A DNA stretch of 28,543 nucleotides from DATKLL01 sp035542475 (GTDB lineage Bacteria; Desulfobacterota; Syntrophia; Syntrophales; UBA2185): assembly GCA_035542475.1 (NCBI GenBank), contig DATKLL010000052.1, positions 1-28,543 of the forward strand, written 5' to 3'. Below the pieces are notes generated by a model. That model worked only from the letters and a program-made list of their open reading frames with translations, ran no database searches and was not told where the DNA came from. A program made the position numbers and the translations under genes. Below, one piece after another: positions 14,000 through 23,064 of this stretch; position 1 is the stretch's first letter; the number at the start of each line of letters is the position of its first letter.

Positions 14000-15268
14000 A
14001 TGACGCGAGGAAAACAGACTCCTTCAAAAAGAAGAATCGTTATAACAGGGATCGGCGCGGTTACGCCTCTCGGCAATACCGCCGAAGATACATGGAGGGA
14101 AATCCGCAAGGGAAAATCAGGAATCGGGAAAATAACTAAATTCGACGCGACCGGATACAGAACAAGAATCGCCGGTGAACTGAAGAATTTTGACGCCCTC
14201 AAGTTTATAAGCAAAAAAGAAGTTCGCAAGTTTGATGACTTCATTATTTACGCCCTGGCTGCCTCCGAGATGGCTCTGGCTGACGCGGAATTGAGCATCA
14301 ACGAGAAAAACGCTGAAAGAGCCGGTGTAATCATAGGGTCGGCAATCGGCGGCCTTGCAACCCTGGAAAGAGAAAAAGAAAAAATACTCCATGGCGGCCC
14401 CGGGAAGGTGTCCCCCTTTGCCATCCCTGCTGTTCTTGCAAATCTTGGTGCCGGCAACGTGTCGATCAGGTTTGGAGCAAAGGGCCCGATAAATTGTCCG
14501 GCCACTGCCTGCTCTTCAGGAACTAACGCCATCGGGGATGCCATGAGGATTATATCCGGCAATTATGCCGATGTTGTGATCGCAGGCGGCGTGGACGCGG
14601 CTATTACACCCCTCGGCATAAGCGGGTTTAACGCAATGAGGGCGATGTCCGTCAAAAATGACCTGCCTGAAAAAGCAAGCCGCCCCTTTGACCGTGACCG
14701 GGACGGTTTCGTCATGGGAGAAGGGTGCGGGATTGTGATCCTGGAAGAATTAAAATCAGCTCTTGACAGAAGTGCCAGGATCTACGCGGAAGTGGTCGGA
14801 TATGGGATGACGAGCGACGCCTACCACATGGCAGCGCCTCCGCCGGGCCATGAAGGAGCGGCGAGATGCATGGCAGCAGCTCTGCATGACGCCCAGATGA
14901 GCCCCGGCGATATCGACTATGTCAACGCCCACGGCACCGCGACGCCGTCCAATGATATTTGTGAAACCCAGGCCATTAAAAAGGTCTTTGGCAGGCACAC
15001 ATCTAAACTCTCCGTGAGTTCTACAAAATCCATGACCGGCCATCTCCTGGGTGCCTCAGGCGGTGTGGAGGCTATTATTTCGGTGATGTCTATCTATGAA
15101 GGCATCATCCCGCCGACTATCAATCTGGATAACCCTGATCCTGAATGTGATCTCAATTATATTCCCCATGCCGCGCAAAAAAAGGATATTCAAACGGCCA
15201 TGTCCAATACATTTGGATTTGGCGGTGTCAATGCTGTACTCATATTCAAAAAATTCAGCGAACGCTAA
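14000..15268 (+). CDS. fabF: 3-oxoacyl-ACP synthase II
   Basis: Elongating condensing enzyme of fatty-acid synthesis (KAS II), 422 residues. The active site is C171 in TACSSGTNA, H311 in NAHGTATPSND, K343 and H348 in STKSMTGHLLGASGG. The carboxy-terminal NTFGFGGVNAVLIF is typical. The N-terminus has about ten extra residues before RRIVITGIG; no strong binding site is seen at ATG 14000, so translation is probably coupled to acpP, six bases upstream. Confidence 0.95.
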   Translation: MTRGKQTPSKRRIVITGIGAVTPLGNTAEDTWREIRKGKSGIGKITKFDATGYRTRIAGELKNFDALKFISKKEVRKFDDFIIYALAASEMALADAELSINEKNAERAGVIIGSAIGGLATLEREKEKILHGGPGKVSPFAIPAVLANLGAGNVSIRFGAKGPINCPATACSSGTNAIGDAMRIISGNYADVVIAGGVDAAITPLGISGFNAMRAMSVKNDLPEKASRPFDRDRDGFVMGEGCGIVILEELKSALDRSARIYAEVVGYGMTSDAYHMAAPPPGHEGAARCMAAALHDAQMSPGDIDYVNAHGTATPSNDICETQAIKKVFGRHTSKLSVSSTKSMTGHLLGASGGVEAIISVMSIYEGIIPPTINLDNPDPECDLNYIPHAAQKKDIQTAMSNTFGFGGVNAVLIFKKFSER

Positions 15269-15272
15269 TTAC

Positions 15273-15719
15273 ATGGCTAAAATAATTATAGGTTGCGATC
15301 ACGCCGGATTTCCTCTAAAACAAACTATCAGGCAATACCTTGTGGACCTGGGATATGAAATAACCGACGTCGGTACTGACAGCGGACAGCCTGTCGATTA
15401 TCCCGACTTTGGCGCAAGAGTGGCCGAAAGGGTCTCTTCCGGAGAGTTTGACCGGGGTATTCTGCTATGCGGCTCCGGTGTGGGCATGGCTATTGTCGCC
15501 AACAAGTTCCCGCACGTCAGGGCAGTTGTATGCCTCGATGAAGAGACTGCCCGCATGAGCAGGCAGCACAACGATACGAACATCCTTGTGCTGGCCGGCC
15601 GGCGGACAGAGAAAGAAGCGGCGAAATCAATCACGCGCCTTTGGTTGAGTACAGAATTTGAGGGAGACCGTCATCAGAAGCGCATCGATAAAATCGAGGC
15701 AATTGAAAAACGGGTTTAA
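15273..15719 (+). CDS. rpiB: Ribose-5-phosphate isomerase B
   Basis: Interconverts ribose 5-phosphate and ribulose 5-phosphate; 148 residues. It shows the DHAGF start (D9-H10), the base C66 in CGSGVGMAIVANK, and H99 in SRQHNDTN, all expected for RpiB of the LacAB family. I start it at ATG 15273, four bases after the fabF stop. A longer frame beginning inside fabF adds residues unlike the family. There is no clear binding site, so coupling to fabF is likely. It makes ribulose 5-phosphate, a precursor for the riboflavin genes further down. Confidence 0.94.
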   Translation: MAKIIIGCDHAGFPLKQTIRQYLVDLGYEITDVGTDSGQPVDYPDFGARVAERVSSGEFDRGILLCGSGVGMAIVANKFPHVRAVVCLDEETARMSRQHNDTNILVLAGRRTEKEAAKSITRLWLSTEFEGDRHQKRIDKIEAIEKRV

Positions 15720-15799
15720 ACGAAAAGCGGATTGAGGAAGCAAAGTGATGCGCACTGTGAAAGTTTTGACCTTAATCGTGAAAGGATATTGAAGGACTG

Positions 15800-16291
15800 A
15801 TGGGTAAAGCCAAGGCAGTGCAAACGAAACCTAAAACTGTAGGCAAAAAAAACCAGCGGCCGACATGGGATGTATATTTTATGGATATTGCCGAACTTGT
15901 CTCAAGGCGCTCCACTTGTCTGAGACGAAGCGTCGGCGCGGTTTTGGTGAAGGACCGGAGATTGCTGGCTACAGGCTATAATGGGGCCCCATCAGGCCTC
16001 AATCATTGCCTGGATGTGGGATGCCTGCGCGAACAACTGGGGGTCCCTTCCGGCGAACGCCATGAACTATGCCGGGGGCTTCACGCGGAGCAGAATGCCA
16101 TTATTCAGGCTGCACTCCACGGAGTCAGTGTGAACAATGCAACCCTCTACTGTACCAATCAACCCTGTGTCATATGCGCCAAGATGATCATCAACGCCGG
16201 CATCAAGATGGTTGTTATAAAGGCGATCTACAGGGATAAACTGGCAGAGGATATTTTAAAGGAAGCCGGTGTAAAGGTGTCCAAGTTATGA
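15800..16291 (+). CDS. Deoxycytidylate (dCMP) deaminase
   Basis: Zinc deaminase making dUMP for thymidylate synthesis; 163 residues. The zinc site is H95-A-E97 and P-C123-x2-C126. An inserted cysteine/histidine-rich loop (C70, C75, H88, C91) is typical of ComEB-type dCMP deaminases and absent from RibD or cytidine deaminase. The first 20 or so residues are a basic tail (KAKAVQTKPKTVGKK). GAAGGA precedes the ATG. It overlaps nrdR by four bases (ATGA), which links it to nucleotide control. Confidence 0.9.
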   Translation: MGKAKAVQTKPKTVGKKNQRPTWDVYFMDIAELVSRRSTCLRRSVGAVLVKDRRLLATGYNGAPSGLNHCLDVGCLREQLGVPSGERHELCRGLHAEQNAIIQAALHGVSVNNATLYCTNQPCVICAKMIINAGIKMVVIKAIYRDKLAEDILKEAGVKVSKL

Positions 16292-16758
16292 AGTGTCCTT
16301 TTTGTGGTAATGCAGAGAACAAGGTAATAGACTCCCGGATCAGCAAGGACGGCGATGCCATCAGGAGACGCCGGGAGTGCGTATCCTGCGGAAAACGTTT
16401 CACGACATATGAATTTGTGGAAGAAGTTCTCCCGACGGTAGTCAAAAAAGACGGCCGGAGGGAACCCTTCGACAGGACGAAAATACGTTCCGGCATCAAG
16501 AAGGCCTGTGAAAAGCGCCCCATTAGTACTGATGTAATTGAAAGCATAGTGGAGAGAATTGAACAGCGCTGTCAGGAGTATCCCGATAAAGAAATCCCGG
16601 CGTCCGTCGTCGGGGAACAGGTCATGAAGGAGCTCCAGAATCTGGACGGAGTCGCCTACGTGAGGTTCGCATCGGTATATAGAGAATTCCGTGACGTAAG
16701 CGATTTTTTGGATGAACTCAAGGATTTTCTCAGTGTAAAGAAGGACGACACCAAGTAG
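16288..16758 (+). CDS. nrdR: Transcriptional repressor NrdR
   Basis: Senses ATP/dATP and represses ribonucleotide reductase genes; 156 residues, full length. It has the zinc ribbon C3-x2-C6 and C31-x2-C34 (the DNA-binding part) followed by an ATP-cone domain (about 47-140). The start overlaps the dCMP deaminase stop by four bases, giving translational coupling. In many bacteria ribD follows; here ribE follows after 27 bases. Confidence 0.96.
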   Translation: MKCPFCGNAENKVIDSRISKDGDAIRRRRECVSCGKRFTTYEFVEEVLPTVVKKDGRREPFDRTKIRSGIKKACEKRPISTDVIESIVERIEQRCQEYPDKEIPASVVGEQVMKELQNLDGVAYVRFASVYREFRDVSDFLDELKDFLSVKKDDTK

Positions 16759-16785
16759 CCGTCACAAACAGGAAAACTACCGGTT

Positions 16786-17427
16786 ATGTTCACAGGAATT
16801 ATAGAAAGTATGGGGGCCGTGAAGCGGTTAACGAAGAAAGGGGAGGATGCCCTTCTTGTAATCGAGACCTCCATGAATTTAGATGACACCAATATTGGTG
16901 ACAGTATTTCCATAAACGGCGCCTGTCTTACGGTAACTCATAAAACGGGCAAGGAATTTTCCGCGGACGTATCGGCAGAGACCCTGGCCAGGACAAACCT
17001 TAAATTACTCAAACCCGGAGACGCGGTAAACCTGGAAAAATCCTTGCGGATGAACAGCTTTTTAGGAGGACACCTGGTTCTGGGCCATGTGGACGGAGTG
17101 GGAAAGATTCAGGAAAAAATCAACAAGGCCGGCTCAATTCAGTTCGGTGTGGAAATCGATTCCGAATTAAGCCGGTACATCGTGGAAAAGGGATCAGTCG
17201 CAGTTGACGGGATAAGTTTAACTGTAAATCGCTGTGAAAAAAACAGATTTTATGTTAATATAATTCCTCACACGGCGCGGAACACGACATTGGGATTTAA
17301 AAAGGTGGGTGATCCGGTTAATATTGAAACGGATATTATCGGAAAATATGTGGAAAAATTTCTCAACCCAGGTACAGGCAAGGGAATTGATATGAAATTC
17401 CTTGCGGAACATGGATTCATAAAATAA
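16786..17427 (+). CDS. ribE: Riboflavin synthase alpha chain
   Basis: Dismutates two lumazines into riboflavin and a pyrimidine that is recycled; 213 residues. It has two lumazine-binding repeats (about 1-97 and 98-200). It starts MFTGIIE as usual, with SINGACLTV in repeat one and DGISLTVN in repeat two, and FLGGHLVLGHVDG at the junction. A weak AGGA lies ahead of the ATG. It is first of the rib set ribE-ribBA-ribH. I see no FMN riboswitch in the short gap before it. Confidence 0.94.
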   Translation: MFTGIIESMGAVKRLTKKGEDALLVIETSMNLDDTNIGDSISINGACLTVTHKTGKEFSADVSAETLARTNLKLLKPGDAVNLEKSLRMNSFLGGHLVLGHVDGVGKIQEKINKAGSIQFGVEIDSELSRYIVEKGSVAVDGISLTVNRCEKNRFYVNIIPHTARNTTLGFKKVGDPVNIETDIIGKYVEKFLNPGTGKGIDMKFLAEHGFIK

Positions 17428-17474
17428 AAATCCCCCCATCCCCCCTTTAGAAAAGGGGGAGTGCAGGGGGATTT
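17427..17474. repeat. Nested-hairpin repeat between ribE and ribBA
   Basis: An inner stem CCCCCCTTT/AAAGGGGG (about 17440-17459) sits inside an outer AAATCCCCC/GGGGGATTT pair. It belongs to the family also seen at 11238-11275, 22472-22507 and 26380-26462. On the plus strand no T run follows, so read-through into ribBA is likely. Confidence 0.75.
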
Positions 17475-17500
17475 AGGATTTAATTAACAGCAGGTGCAAG

Positions 17501-18703
17501 ATGAGTGTAAGTACAATAAAAGAAGCCATAGTTGATATTAAAAGTGGCAAAATGATTATTTTAGTGGACGATGAAGACAGAGAAAACGAAGGTGATCTCT
17601 GCATGGCGGCACAATTTGTTACGCCGGATGCAATTAATTTCATGGCAAAATACGGGAGGGGACTCGTATGCCTGTCACTCAGTGAAGAGATTGCGGACAG
17701 ACTAAGTTTGACTCCCATGGTATCGGATAACCGTTCTTGTTTCGGCACCAACTTTACAGTATCCATAGAAGCCAAGCGCGGAGTGACCACGGGTATTTCT
17801 GCTGCCGACAGGGCGACAACGATACAGACAGCCGTTGCCGACGGAGCATCATCCGATGACATCGTCAGCCCGGGACATGTCTTCCCTATACGCGCTAAAA
17901 AGGGCGGTGTACTGGTAAGAACCGGACAGACGGAAGGTTCGGTGGATCTGGCGCGGTTGGCCGGATTGAAATCTGCGGGTGTGATATGTGAGGTCATGAA
18001 GGATGACGGCACAATGGCCCGGATGCCGGACTTGGAGGTCTTTGCAAAGGAGCATGGCCTGAAGATAGCGACCATAGCTGACCTGATCCAGTTCAGAATG
18101 CAGCATGAATCCCTGATCAGAAGGGCAGCGACGGCTACGATCCCCACAAGCCACGGGGGCAAATTCAAACTCATCGTATATGAAAATGACGTCGATGACA
18201 TGAAGCACGTCGCGTTGGTCAAGGGAGAGATTGAGCCTGAAGACGAAGTACTGGTGAGGGTTCATTCTGAATGCCTGACCGGCGACGTTTTCGGATCAGA
18301 AAGGTGCGACTGCGGCTTCCAGCTCCATCAAGCCATGAAGATGGTGGATGAGGCGGGAAAAGGCGTAATCGTTTATATGCACCAGGAAGGCAGGGGTATC
18401 GGCCTGGTTAATAAAATCAAGGCTTACGAATTGCAAGAGCGTGGGAAAGATACCGTTGAGGCCAATATCTCGCTCGGTTTCAAGGCAGACTTGCGTGATT
18501 ACGGCATCGGTGCCCAGATCCTGGCCGATCTTGGTGTCAGAAAGATGAGACTCATGACCAACAATCCCAAGAAAATTGTCGGCCTTGAGGGGTACGGTTT
18601 AACCATTACAGACCGCGTTCCCATTGAAATAAAGCCAACTGACAGCAACATTAAGTATCTTAAGACAAAAAAGAAAAAGATGGGGCATTTGTTGGAAGTA
18701 TAA
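17501..18703 (+). CDS. ribBA: Bifunctional 3,4-dihydroxy-2-butanone-4-phosphate synthase / GTP cyclohydrolase II
   Basis: Supplies both precursors of lumazine; 400 residues. The N-terminal half (about 1-205) is DHBP synthase, with DDEDRENEGDL (23-33) and the substrate-loop threonines near 105-108. The C-terminal half is GTP cyclohydrolase II, with zinc ligands C258, C269 and C271 in HSECLTGDVFGSERCDCG, then HQEGRGIGL and the end TKKKKMGHLL. Both active sites look complete. A modest AGG lies before the ATG. It is 31 bases from ribH. Confidence 0.95.
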   Translation: MSVSTIKEAIVDIKSGKMIILVDDEDRENEGDLCMAAQFVTPDAINFMAKYGRGLVCLSLSEEIADRLSLTPMVSDNRSCFGTNFTVSIEAKRGVTTGISAADRATTIQTAVADGASSDDIVSPGHVFPIRAKKGGVLVRTGQTEGSVDLARLAGLKSAGVICEVMKDDGTMARMPDLEVFAKEHGLKIATIADLIQFRMQHESLIRRAATATIPTSHGGKFKLIVYENDVDDMKHVALVKGEIEPEDEVLVRVHSECLTGDVFGSERCDCGFQLHQAMKMVDEAGKGVIVYMHQEGRGIGLVNKIKAYELQERGKDTVEANISLGFKADLRDYGIGAQILADLGVRKMRLMTNNPKKIVGLEGYGLTITDRVPIEIKPTDSNIKYLKTKKKKMGHLLEV

Positions 18704-18734
18704 ATTTTTCAAGTCTCACCATGGAGAGGGGAAT

Positions 18735-19199
18735 ATGCCAAGGATCATAGAAGGAAAGCTGGTCGCCAAGGGGATGAAGTTCGGCATTGTCGCAAGTCGC
18801 TTCAACGATTTTATCTGCGGGAGGCTTATTGACGGCGCCGTCGATGCCTTGACAAGGGCGGGGGCGGACGAAAAAGACATCCAGGTCTACAAGGTTCCGG
18901 GCGCGTTTGAGTTACCTGCAACGGCCAAGAGGCTGGCAAAGACTGCGAAGTTCGATGCGGTGATCTGTCTTGGTGCGGTAATCAGAGGGGCTACGCCCCA
19001 TTTTGAATATATCAGCGCCGAGGTCACGAAGGGGATAGCGAGCGTCGGCCTGGAAACTGAGATTCCTGTTGCCTTCGGTGTACTGACCACGGATACCATC
19101 GAACAGGCTATTGAAAGGGCGGGGGCCAAAGCGGGAAACAAGGGATGGGACGCCGCCATGTCCGCCATTGAAATGGTAGACCTTTTCAGGAAACTATAG
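18735..19199 (+). CDS. ribH: 6,7-dimethyl-8-ribityllumazine synthase
   Basis: Joins the DHBP and pyrimidine precursors into lumazine; 154 residues. Marks are SRFNDFICGRLIDGA (21-35), VPGAFELP (54-61), and AVIRGATPHFEYI with H89 as the catalytic histidine. GAGAGGGG lies ahead of the ATG. With ribE and ribBA it completes the late riboflavin path, but the deaminase/reductase RibD is not in this window. Confidence 0.96.
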   Translation: MPRIIEGKLVAKGMKFGIVASRFNDFICGRLIDGAVDALTRAGADEKDIQVYKVPGAFELPATAKRLAKTAKFDAVICLGAVIRGATPHFEYISAEVTKGIASVGLETEIPVAFGVLTTDTIEQAIERAGAKAGNKGWDAAMSAIEMVDLFRKL

Positions 19200-19377
19200 C
19201 CTTACTAATTATTAGCAGAGCTCTTCTTCAGTCATTGCATTAGTAACTTACGAGATTGCCTCGCAAGACCGCAATGACATAAACCAATTGTGCAAAGGTT
19301 TATAAATATTTTATTTAGTATCTATATTGGAAGACCCATCATAAATAGTGCCCGATGTAGTATAGCCAGAGGAATTA
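19200..19377. repeat. Spacer with a dispersed-repeat remnant
   Basis: The segment CGAGATTGCCTCGCAAGACCG near 19251-19271, followed by CAATGACA, resembles a widely scattered repeat of proteobacterial genomes. TACTAAT near 19203 and ATTAGTA near 19240 form a weak inverted pair after ribH. No gene is supported. Confidence 0.4.
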
Positions 19378-19827
19378 ATGCACCAACGAAGAAAGGCAAG
19401 AGAGATTGCCTTACAAGTTCTTTACGAGCTGGATGTTTTAAATATCGATTCCAAAGAGGCCGTCAAGCTTTTTTGGAATAACTTTGACGCTCCGGAGGAG
19501 TCCAGAAAATTCTCTACCCTTTTGATTGAAGGCACCTGGGACAACAGGGAACAGATAGACGGTCATATTACCAGCTGCTCCGAAAACTGGTCGCTTGCAC
19601 GCATGTCGAGGGTTGATAGAAACATCCTCCGTATGGCCGTTTACGAGCTATTATACTGTCCGGATATACCCCCCAAAGTCACACTGAATGAAGCAATAGA
19701 TCTGGGCAAATTGTACGGCTCCGAAAATTCCGGTTCTTTCATAAACGGGATTCTCGATGCCGTATACCTGAAATTATATAAAGAAGAAGCGAGTCAAACC
19801 ATCAACGAAATCTCCGGAAGTTCTTAA
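19378..19827 (+). CDS. nusB: Transcription antitermination protein NusB
   Basis: Binds boxA RNA with S10 to keep rRNA transcription going; 149 residues, all helical. It begins HQRRKAREIALQVLYELD, the usual NusB start, and holds RMSRVDRNILRMAVYELL and ALNEAIDLGK-like (VTLNEAIDLGKLYG) in the second half. AGAGGA is ahead of the ATG. A 178-base gap separates it from ribH, longer than the rib gaps, so it may have its own promoter. Confidence 0.95.
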   Translation: MHQRRKAREIALQVLYELDVLNIDSKEAVKLFWNNFDAPEESRKFSTLLIEGTWDNREQIDGHITSCSENWSLARMSRVDRNILRMAVYELLYCPDIPPKVTLNEAIDLGKLYGSENSGSFINGILDAVYLKLYKEEASQTINEISGSS

Positions 19828-19874
19828 TCATGAGGATATTGTTCTGAGTCTTACTGTTGGAGGCTGGATGATTT

Positions 19875-22457
19875 ATGGAGAAAAAGTATAAGCCGCAGGA
19901 ACTGGAAAAGAAATGGCAGGCAATCTGGGAAAATAAGGGTATTTTCAAGGTCACGGAAGATCCTTCCAAAAAGAAGTACTACCTGCTGGAGATGTTTCCT
20001 TATCCCTCCGGTAAAATTCATATCGGCCACGTGCGAAACTACACCATCGGTGATGTAGTGGCGCGCTACAAGAGGATGAACGGCTACAATGTTCTGCATC
20101 CCATGGGCTGGGATTCTTTCGGCATGCCCGCGGAAAATGCAGCCATCGACCACGGCATTCACCCGGCGACGTGGACTAATGAAAACATCGCCTATATGAA
20201 AAAACAGCTCAAGGAAATGGGCTTCAGCTATGACTGGGACAGGGAGCTTTCCACCTGTGAGCCCGAGTATTACCGCTGGGAACAGTTATTCTTCCTCTGG
20301 ATGTATGAAAAAGGGCTCGCCTATAAAAAAAGCTCCATCGTGAACTGGTGCCCGGTCTGTCAAACGGTCCTGGCAAACGAGCAGGTGGAGGCAGGTCAGT
20401 GCTGGAGATGCTCCACGGAGGTCGAGGAAAAATATCTCGACCAGTGGTTTTTCCGCATCACCGATTATGTCGAAGAACTCCTTGAATACTGCGATAAACT
20501 CCCCGGCTGGCCTGAACGGGTCATAACCATGCAGAAGAACTGGATCGGCAAGAGCTTTGGATGTGAGATCTATTTCCCTATGGCCAACGGCAACGGCACG
20601 ATCGATGTCTTTACGACAAGGCAGGATACCGTTTACGGGGCCACATTTATGCTGGTTGCCGCCGAACTCCCCTTGGTAATGGAGCTGGTCAAGGGAAAAC
20701 CGATTGAAAATGAAGTCAGGGAATTTGTGGACAAGGTAAAAAAACAGGACAAACTGATGAGGACGTCGGAGTATTACGATAAGGAAGGCATGTTCCTGGA
20801 TGCCTACTGCCTCAATCCGCTGACAAAAAAGAAGATGCCTATCTTCGCGGCAAACTTTGTCGTTGCCGAATATGGAACCGGGTGTGTCATGGCAGTGCCT
20901 ACCCACGATCAGCGCGACTTTGAATTCGCGAAGAAATACAATCTCCCCCTCATCGTGGTTATTCAACCTCAGAACAAGCCTCTTAACATCCACACCATGA
21001 AGGAGGCCTATATTGACGAAGGTATACTCGTTAATTCCGGGCAATTCAACGGCATGGAAAATTTGAAGGCCCTTGATGCCATCGCCGAATACCTGGAATC
21101 CATAGGCCGCGGCAAGAAGGCCATCCAGTACCGCTTGCGTGACTGGGGCATTTCCCGTCAGCGCTACTGGGGGGCGCCGATTCCCATCATTTACTGCGAC
21201 AAGTGCGGCGCAGTACCGGTACCGGAAACCGACCTTCCCGTGGTCCTGCCCCGCGACATCGAATTGACGGGAGAAGGGGGTTCTCCTCTGGCAAAGTTCA
21301 AGGCATTCGTGGAGACTACCTGCCCGCAATGCAGCGGTGCGGCAAAGCGTGAAACGGACACCATGGATACGTTTGTGGAGTCTTCCTGGTACTTCGACCG
21401 CTTCTGCTCGCCCCAATTCTCAGAAAAACCCGGTCTCGATAAACAGATGGTACACTACTGGATGCCGGTGGATCAGTATATCGGAGGCATTGAGCACGCG
21501 ATCCTCCACCTTCTGTATTCACGCTTCTTCACCAAGATGCTGAGAGACTACGGCGTCCTGAATTTCGATGAGCCGTTTACCAATCTCCTCACCCAGGGCA
21601 TGGTCTGCAAGGAGACGATGCGCTGTAAAGAGCATGGTTACCTGTTCCCCGATGAGGTGAAGGACGAAAAATGTACCCAGTGCGAACAAGAGGTCACAAT
21701 CGGCAAATCAGAAAAAATGTCCAAATCGCTGAAGAATGTCGTCGATCCTGATTACCTAATCAAAAAATACGGAGCCGATACAGTCAGGATGTTCTGTCTT
21801 TTTGCGGCGCCCCCGGAAAAGGATCTGGAATGGTCTGATCAGGGGGTCGAGGGATCGTTCCGTTTCCTGAACAGGGCATGGCGGATCGTGATTGATTACC
21901 TAGATGATATCGCGAATGTTAAGCCTTTCAACGGAAATGAGGAAATCGAAGGTGAATTAAAAAACCTGAGACGAAAAACACACCAGACGATCAGGAAAGT
22001 GACCCGCGATATCGAGGATCGGTTCCACTTCAATACGGCTATCAGCGCAGTCATGGAACTGGTCAATGCCCTTTACCTTATCGAGCGGCCACAGAACGGA
22101 GATGCCAAGGCCCTCTCTGTCATCAGGGAGACCATCGAAACAATCATTATACTGCTCGCCCCCATTGTTCCCCACATCACCGAGGAGCTGTGGATAGAAT
22201 TAGGGTGTGAAAGCAATTTAGCCGATGTTTCCTGGCCGGAGTATGATCATGACGTCGCCGCGGAAGAAGAAATTACCATTGTCATTCAGATCAATGGAAA
22301 AGTGAGGAGCAGGATAGTCGTCGCTGCGGATGAAGACGGGGAAAAGATCAAGGCGCTTGCCCTGAATGATGAGAAGATTATCAATTTTATTTCCGGTAAA
22401 AAAGTGATGAGAGAAATATATGTTCCCAAGAAACTTGTCAATATCGTGGTTCAGTAA
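19875..22457 (+). CDS. leuS: Leucyl-tRNA synthetase
   Basis: Charges tRNA-Leu; 860 residues, normal for bacterial LeuRS. The HIGH motif is HIGH (49-52) and KMSKS is at 614-618. The inserted editing domain spans about 220-415, with TRQDTVYGATFM and the conserved T-rich/GTGCVMAVPTHDQRDFEFA segment. Zinc-type cysteines occur in CDKCG...CPQC and in CTQC before KMSKS. TTGGAGG lies ahead of ATG 19875. It follows nusB by 47 bases and is followed by lptE after ten bases, so the three likely share a transcript. Confidence 0.97.
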   Translation: MEKKYKPQELEKKWQAIWENKGIFKVTEDPSKKKYYLLEMFPYPSGKIHIGHVRNYTIGDVVARYKRMNGYNVLHPMGWDSFGMPAENAAIDHGIHPATWTNENIAYMKKQLKEMGFSYDWDRELSTCEPEYYRWEQLFFLWMYEKGLAYKKSSIVNWCPVCQTVLANEQVEAGQCWRCSTEVEEKYLDQWFFRITDYVEELLEYCDKLPGWPERVITMQKNWIGKSFGCEIYFPMANGNGTIDVFTTRQDTVYGATFMLVAAELPLVMELVKGKPIENEVREFVDKVKKQDKLMRTSEYYDKEGMFLDAYCLNPLTKKKMPIFAANFVVAEYGTGCVMAVPTHDQRDFEFAKKYNLPLIVVIQPQNKPLNIHTMKEAYIDEGILVNSGQFNGMENLKALDAIAEYLESIGRGKKAIQYRLRDWGISRQRYWGAPIPIIYCDKCGAVPVPETDLPVVLPRDIELTGEGGSPLAKFKAFVETTCPQCSGAAKRETDTMDTFVESSWYFDRFCSPQFSEKPGLDKQMVHYWMPVDQYIGGIEHAILHLLYSRFFTKMLRDYGVLNFDEPFTNLLTQGMVCKETMRCKEHGYLFPDEVKDEKCTQCEQEVTIGKSEKMSKSLKNVVDPDYLIKKYGADTVRMFCLFAAPPEKDLEWSDQGVEGSFRFLNRAWRIVIDYLDDIANVKPFNGNEEIEGELKNLRRKTHQTIRKVTRDIEDRFHFNTAISAVMELVNALYLIERPQNGDAKALSVIRETIETIIILLAPIVPHITEELWIELGCESNLADVSWPEYDHDVAAEEEITIVIQINGKVRSRIVVAADEDGEKIKALALNDEKIINFISGKKVMREIYVPKKLVNIVVQ

Positions 22458-22467
22458 GGAATCGTCA

Positions 22468-23028
22468 TTGGCCTCCCCCTTTTGTAAAGCGGGACTGAGG
22501 GGGATTTATCGGGTACAATGGATAGCCATATTTGTAGTCCTTCTCACTACCTTTCTCTTTTCAAGCTGCGGCTACCGCTTCAGCCCCGGCGGTGAATATA
22601 TAGATAAAACCATCCGGACGGTCTTTATAGACAATTTTTCCAACAGGACCAGCGAGGCCAATATAGAAAATTCCTTCAGGACTGCCTTCATAGATCAATT
22701 CATTATTGGTGGAAGGTTTACATTAATTGATAATCGGGAAAAAGCAGACGCTATATTCAAGGCCAGTATAAACAATCTCACGATTTCTCCCCTTGCTTAC
22801 CAAAAAAGCGTCATCACTCAGGAGGAGCGTGCGACCATAACTATAGAACTCACATTTGAAGATCAGAGTACTAAAAAGGTCATCTGGTCCAACAAGAGCT
22901 TTTCAGGATATCAGGACTACACATTCACTGACGTCAGCACTAAAGAGACAAACCGCAAAAATGCCCTCGTCAAACTGTCCAATGATACAGCCGAGAGGGC
23001 ATATAGATTAATGATGTCAGGATTTTGA
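22468..23028 (+). CDS. lptE: LPS-assembly lipoprotein LptE
   Basis: Outer-membrane lipoprotein that plugs LptD and helps place LPS on the cell surface; 186 residues from the start chosen. The signal peptide has a basic n-region and a hydrophobic core (IAIFVVLLTTFLF) ending in the lipobox FSSC with the lipidated C34, followed by GYRFSPGG. I chose TTG 22468 because AAGGA is seven bases ahead; an ATG at 22420 lies inside leuS without a binding site. Oddly, the first dozen codons are made of a dispersed CCCCCTTTT...GAGGGGGATTT repeat, so a mobile repeat now codes for the n-region. The leuS-lptE order is common in Deltaproteobacteria. The LptE call rests on the lipobox, size and context. Confidence 0.8.
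   Translation: MASPFCKAGLRGIYRVQWIAIFVVLLTTFLFSSCGYRFSPGGEYIDKTIRTVFIDNFSNRTSEANIENSFRTAFIDQFIIGGRFTLIDNREKADAIFKASINNLTISPLAYQKSVITQEERATITIELTFEDQSTKKVIWSNKSFSGYQDYTFTDVSTKETNRKNALVKLSNDTAERAYRLMMSGF
22472..22507. repeat. Dispersed GGGGGATTT-type repeat inside the lptE 5' end
   Basis: CTCCCCCTTTTG, a CGGGAC middle and TGAGGGGGATTTA match the repeat units at 17427-17474 and 26376-26410. It is translated as part of the lptE signal-peptide n-region. Confidence 0.7.
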
Positions 23029-23045
23029 GAAACAACTATGCTAAT

Positions 23046-23064
23046 GGGTAAGAAAATATTACCC
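23046..23064. terminator. Hairpin at the lptE/rpsT convergence
   Basis: GGGTAA (23046-23051) pairs with TTACCC (23059-23064) around a seven-base AT loop, between the lptE stop and the rpsT stop, overlapping the latter. It may serve both convergent genes, though no strong T run follows on either side. Confidence 0.4.

Noticed and set aside
15096..15272. N-terminal extension of rpiB
   Set aside because: It lies inside fabF in another frame, and RpiB proteins start at the MAKIIIGCDHAG segment.
16759..16785. FMN riboswitch before the riboflavin genes
   Set aside because: The gap is only 27 bases and shows none of the conserved RFN elements; none is seen ahead of ribBA or ribH either.
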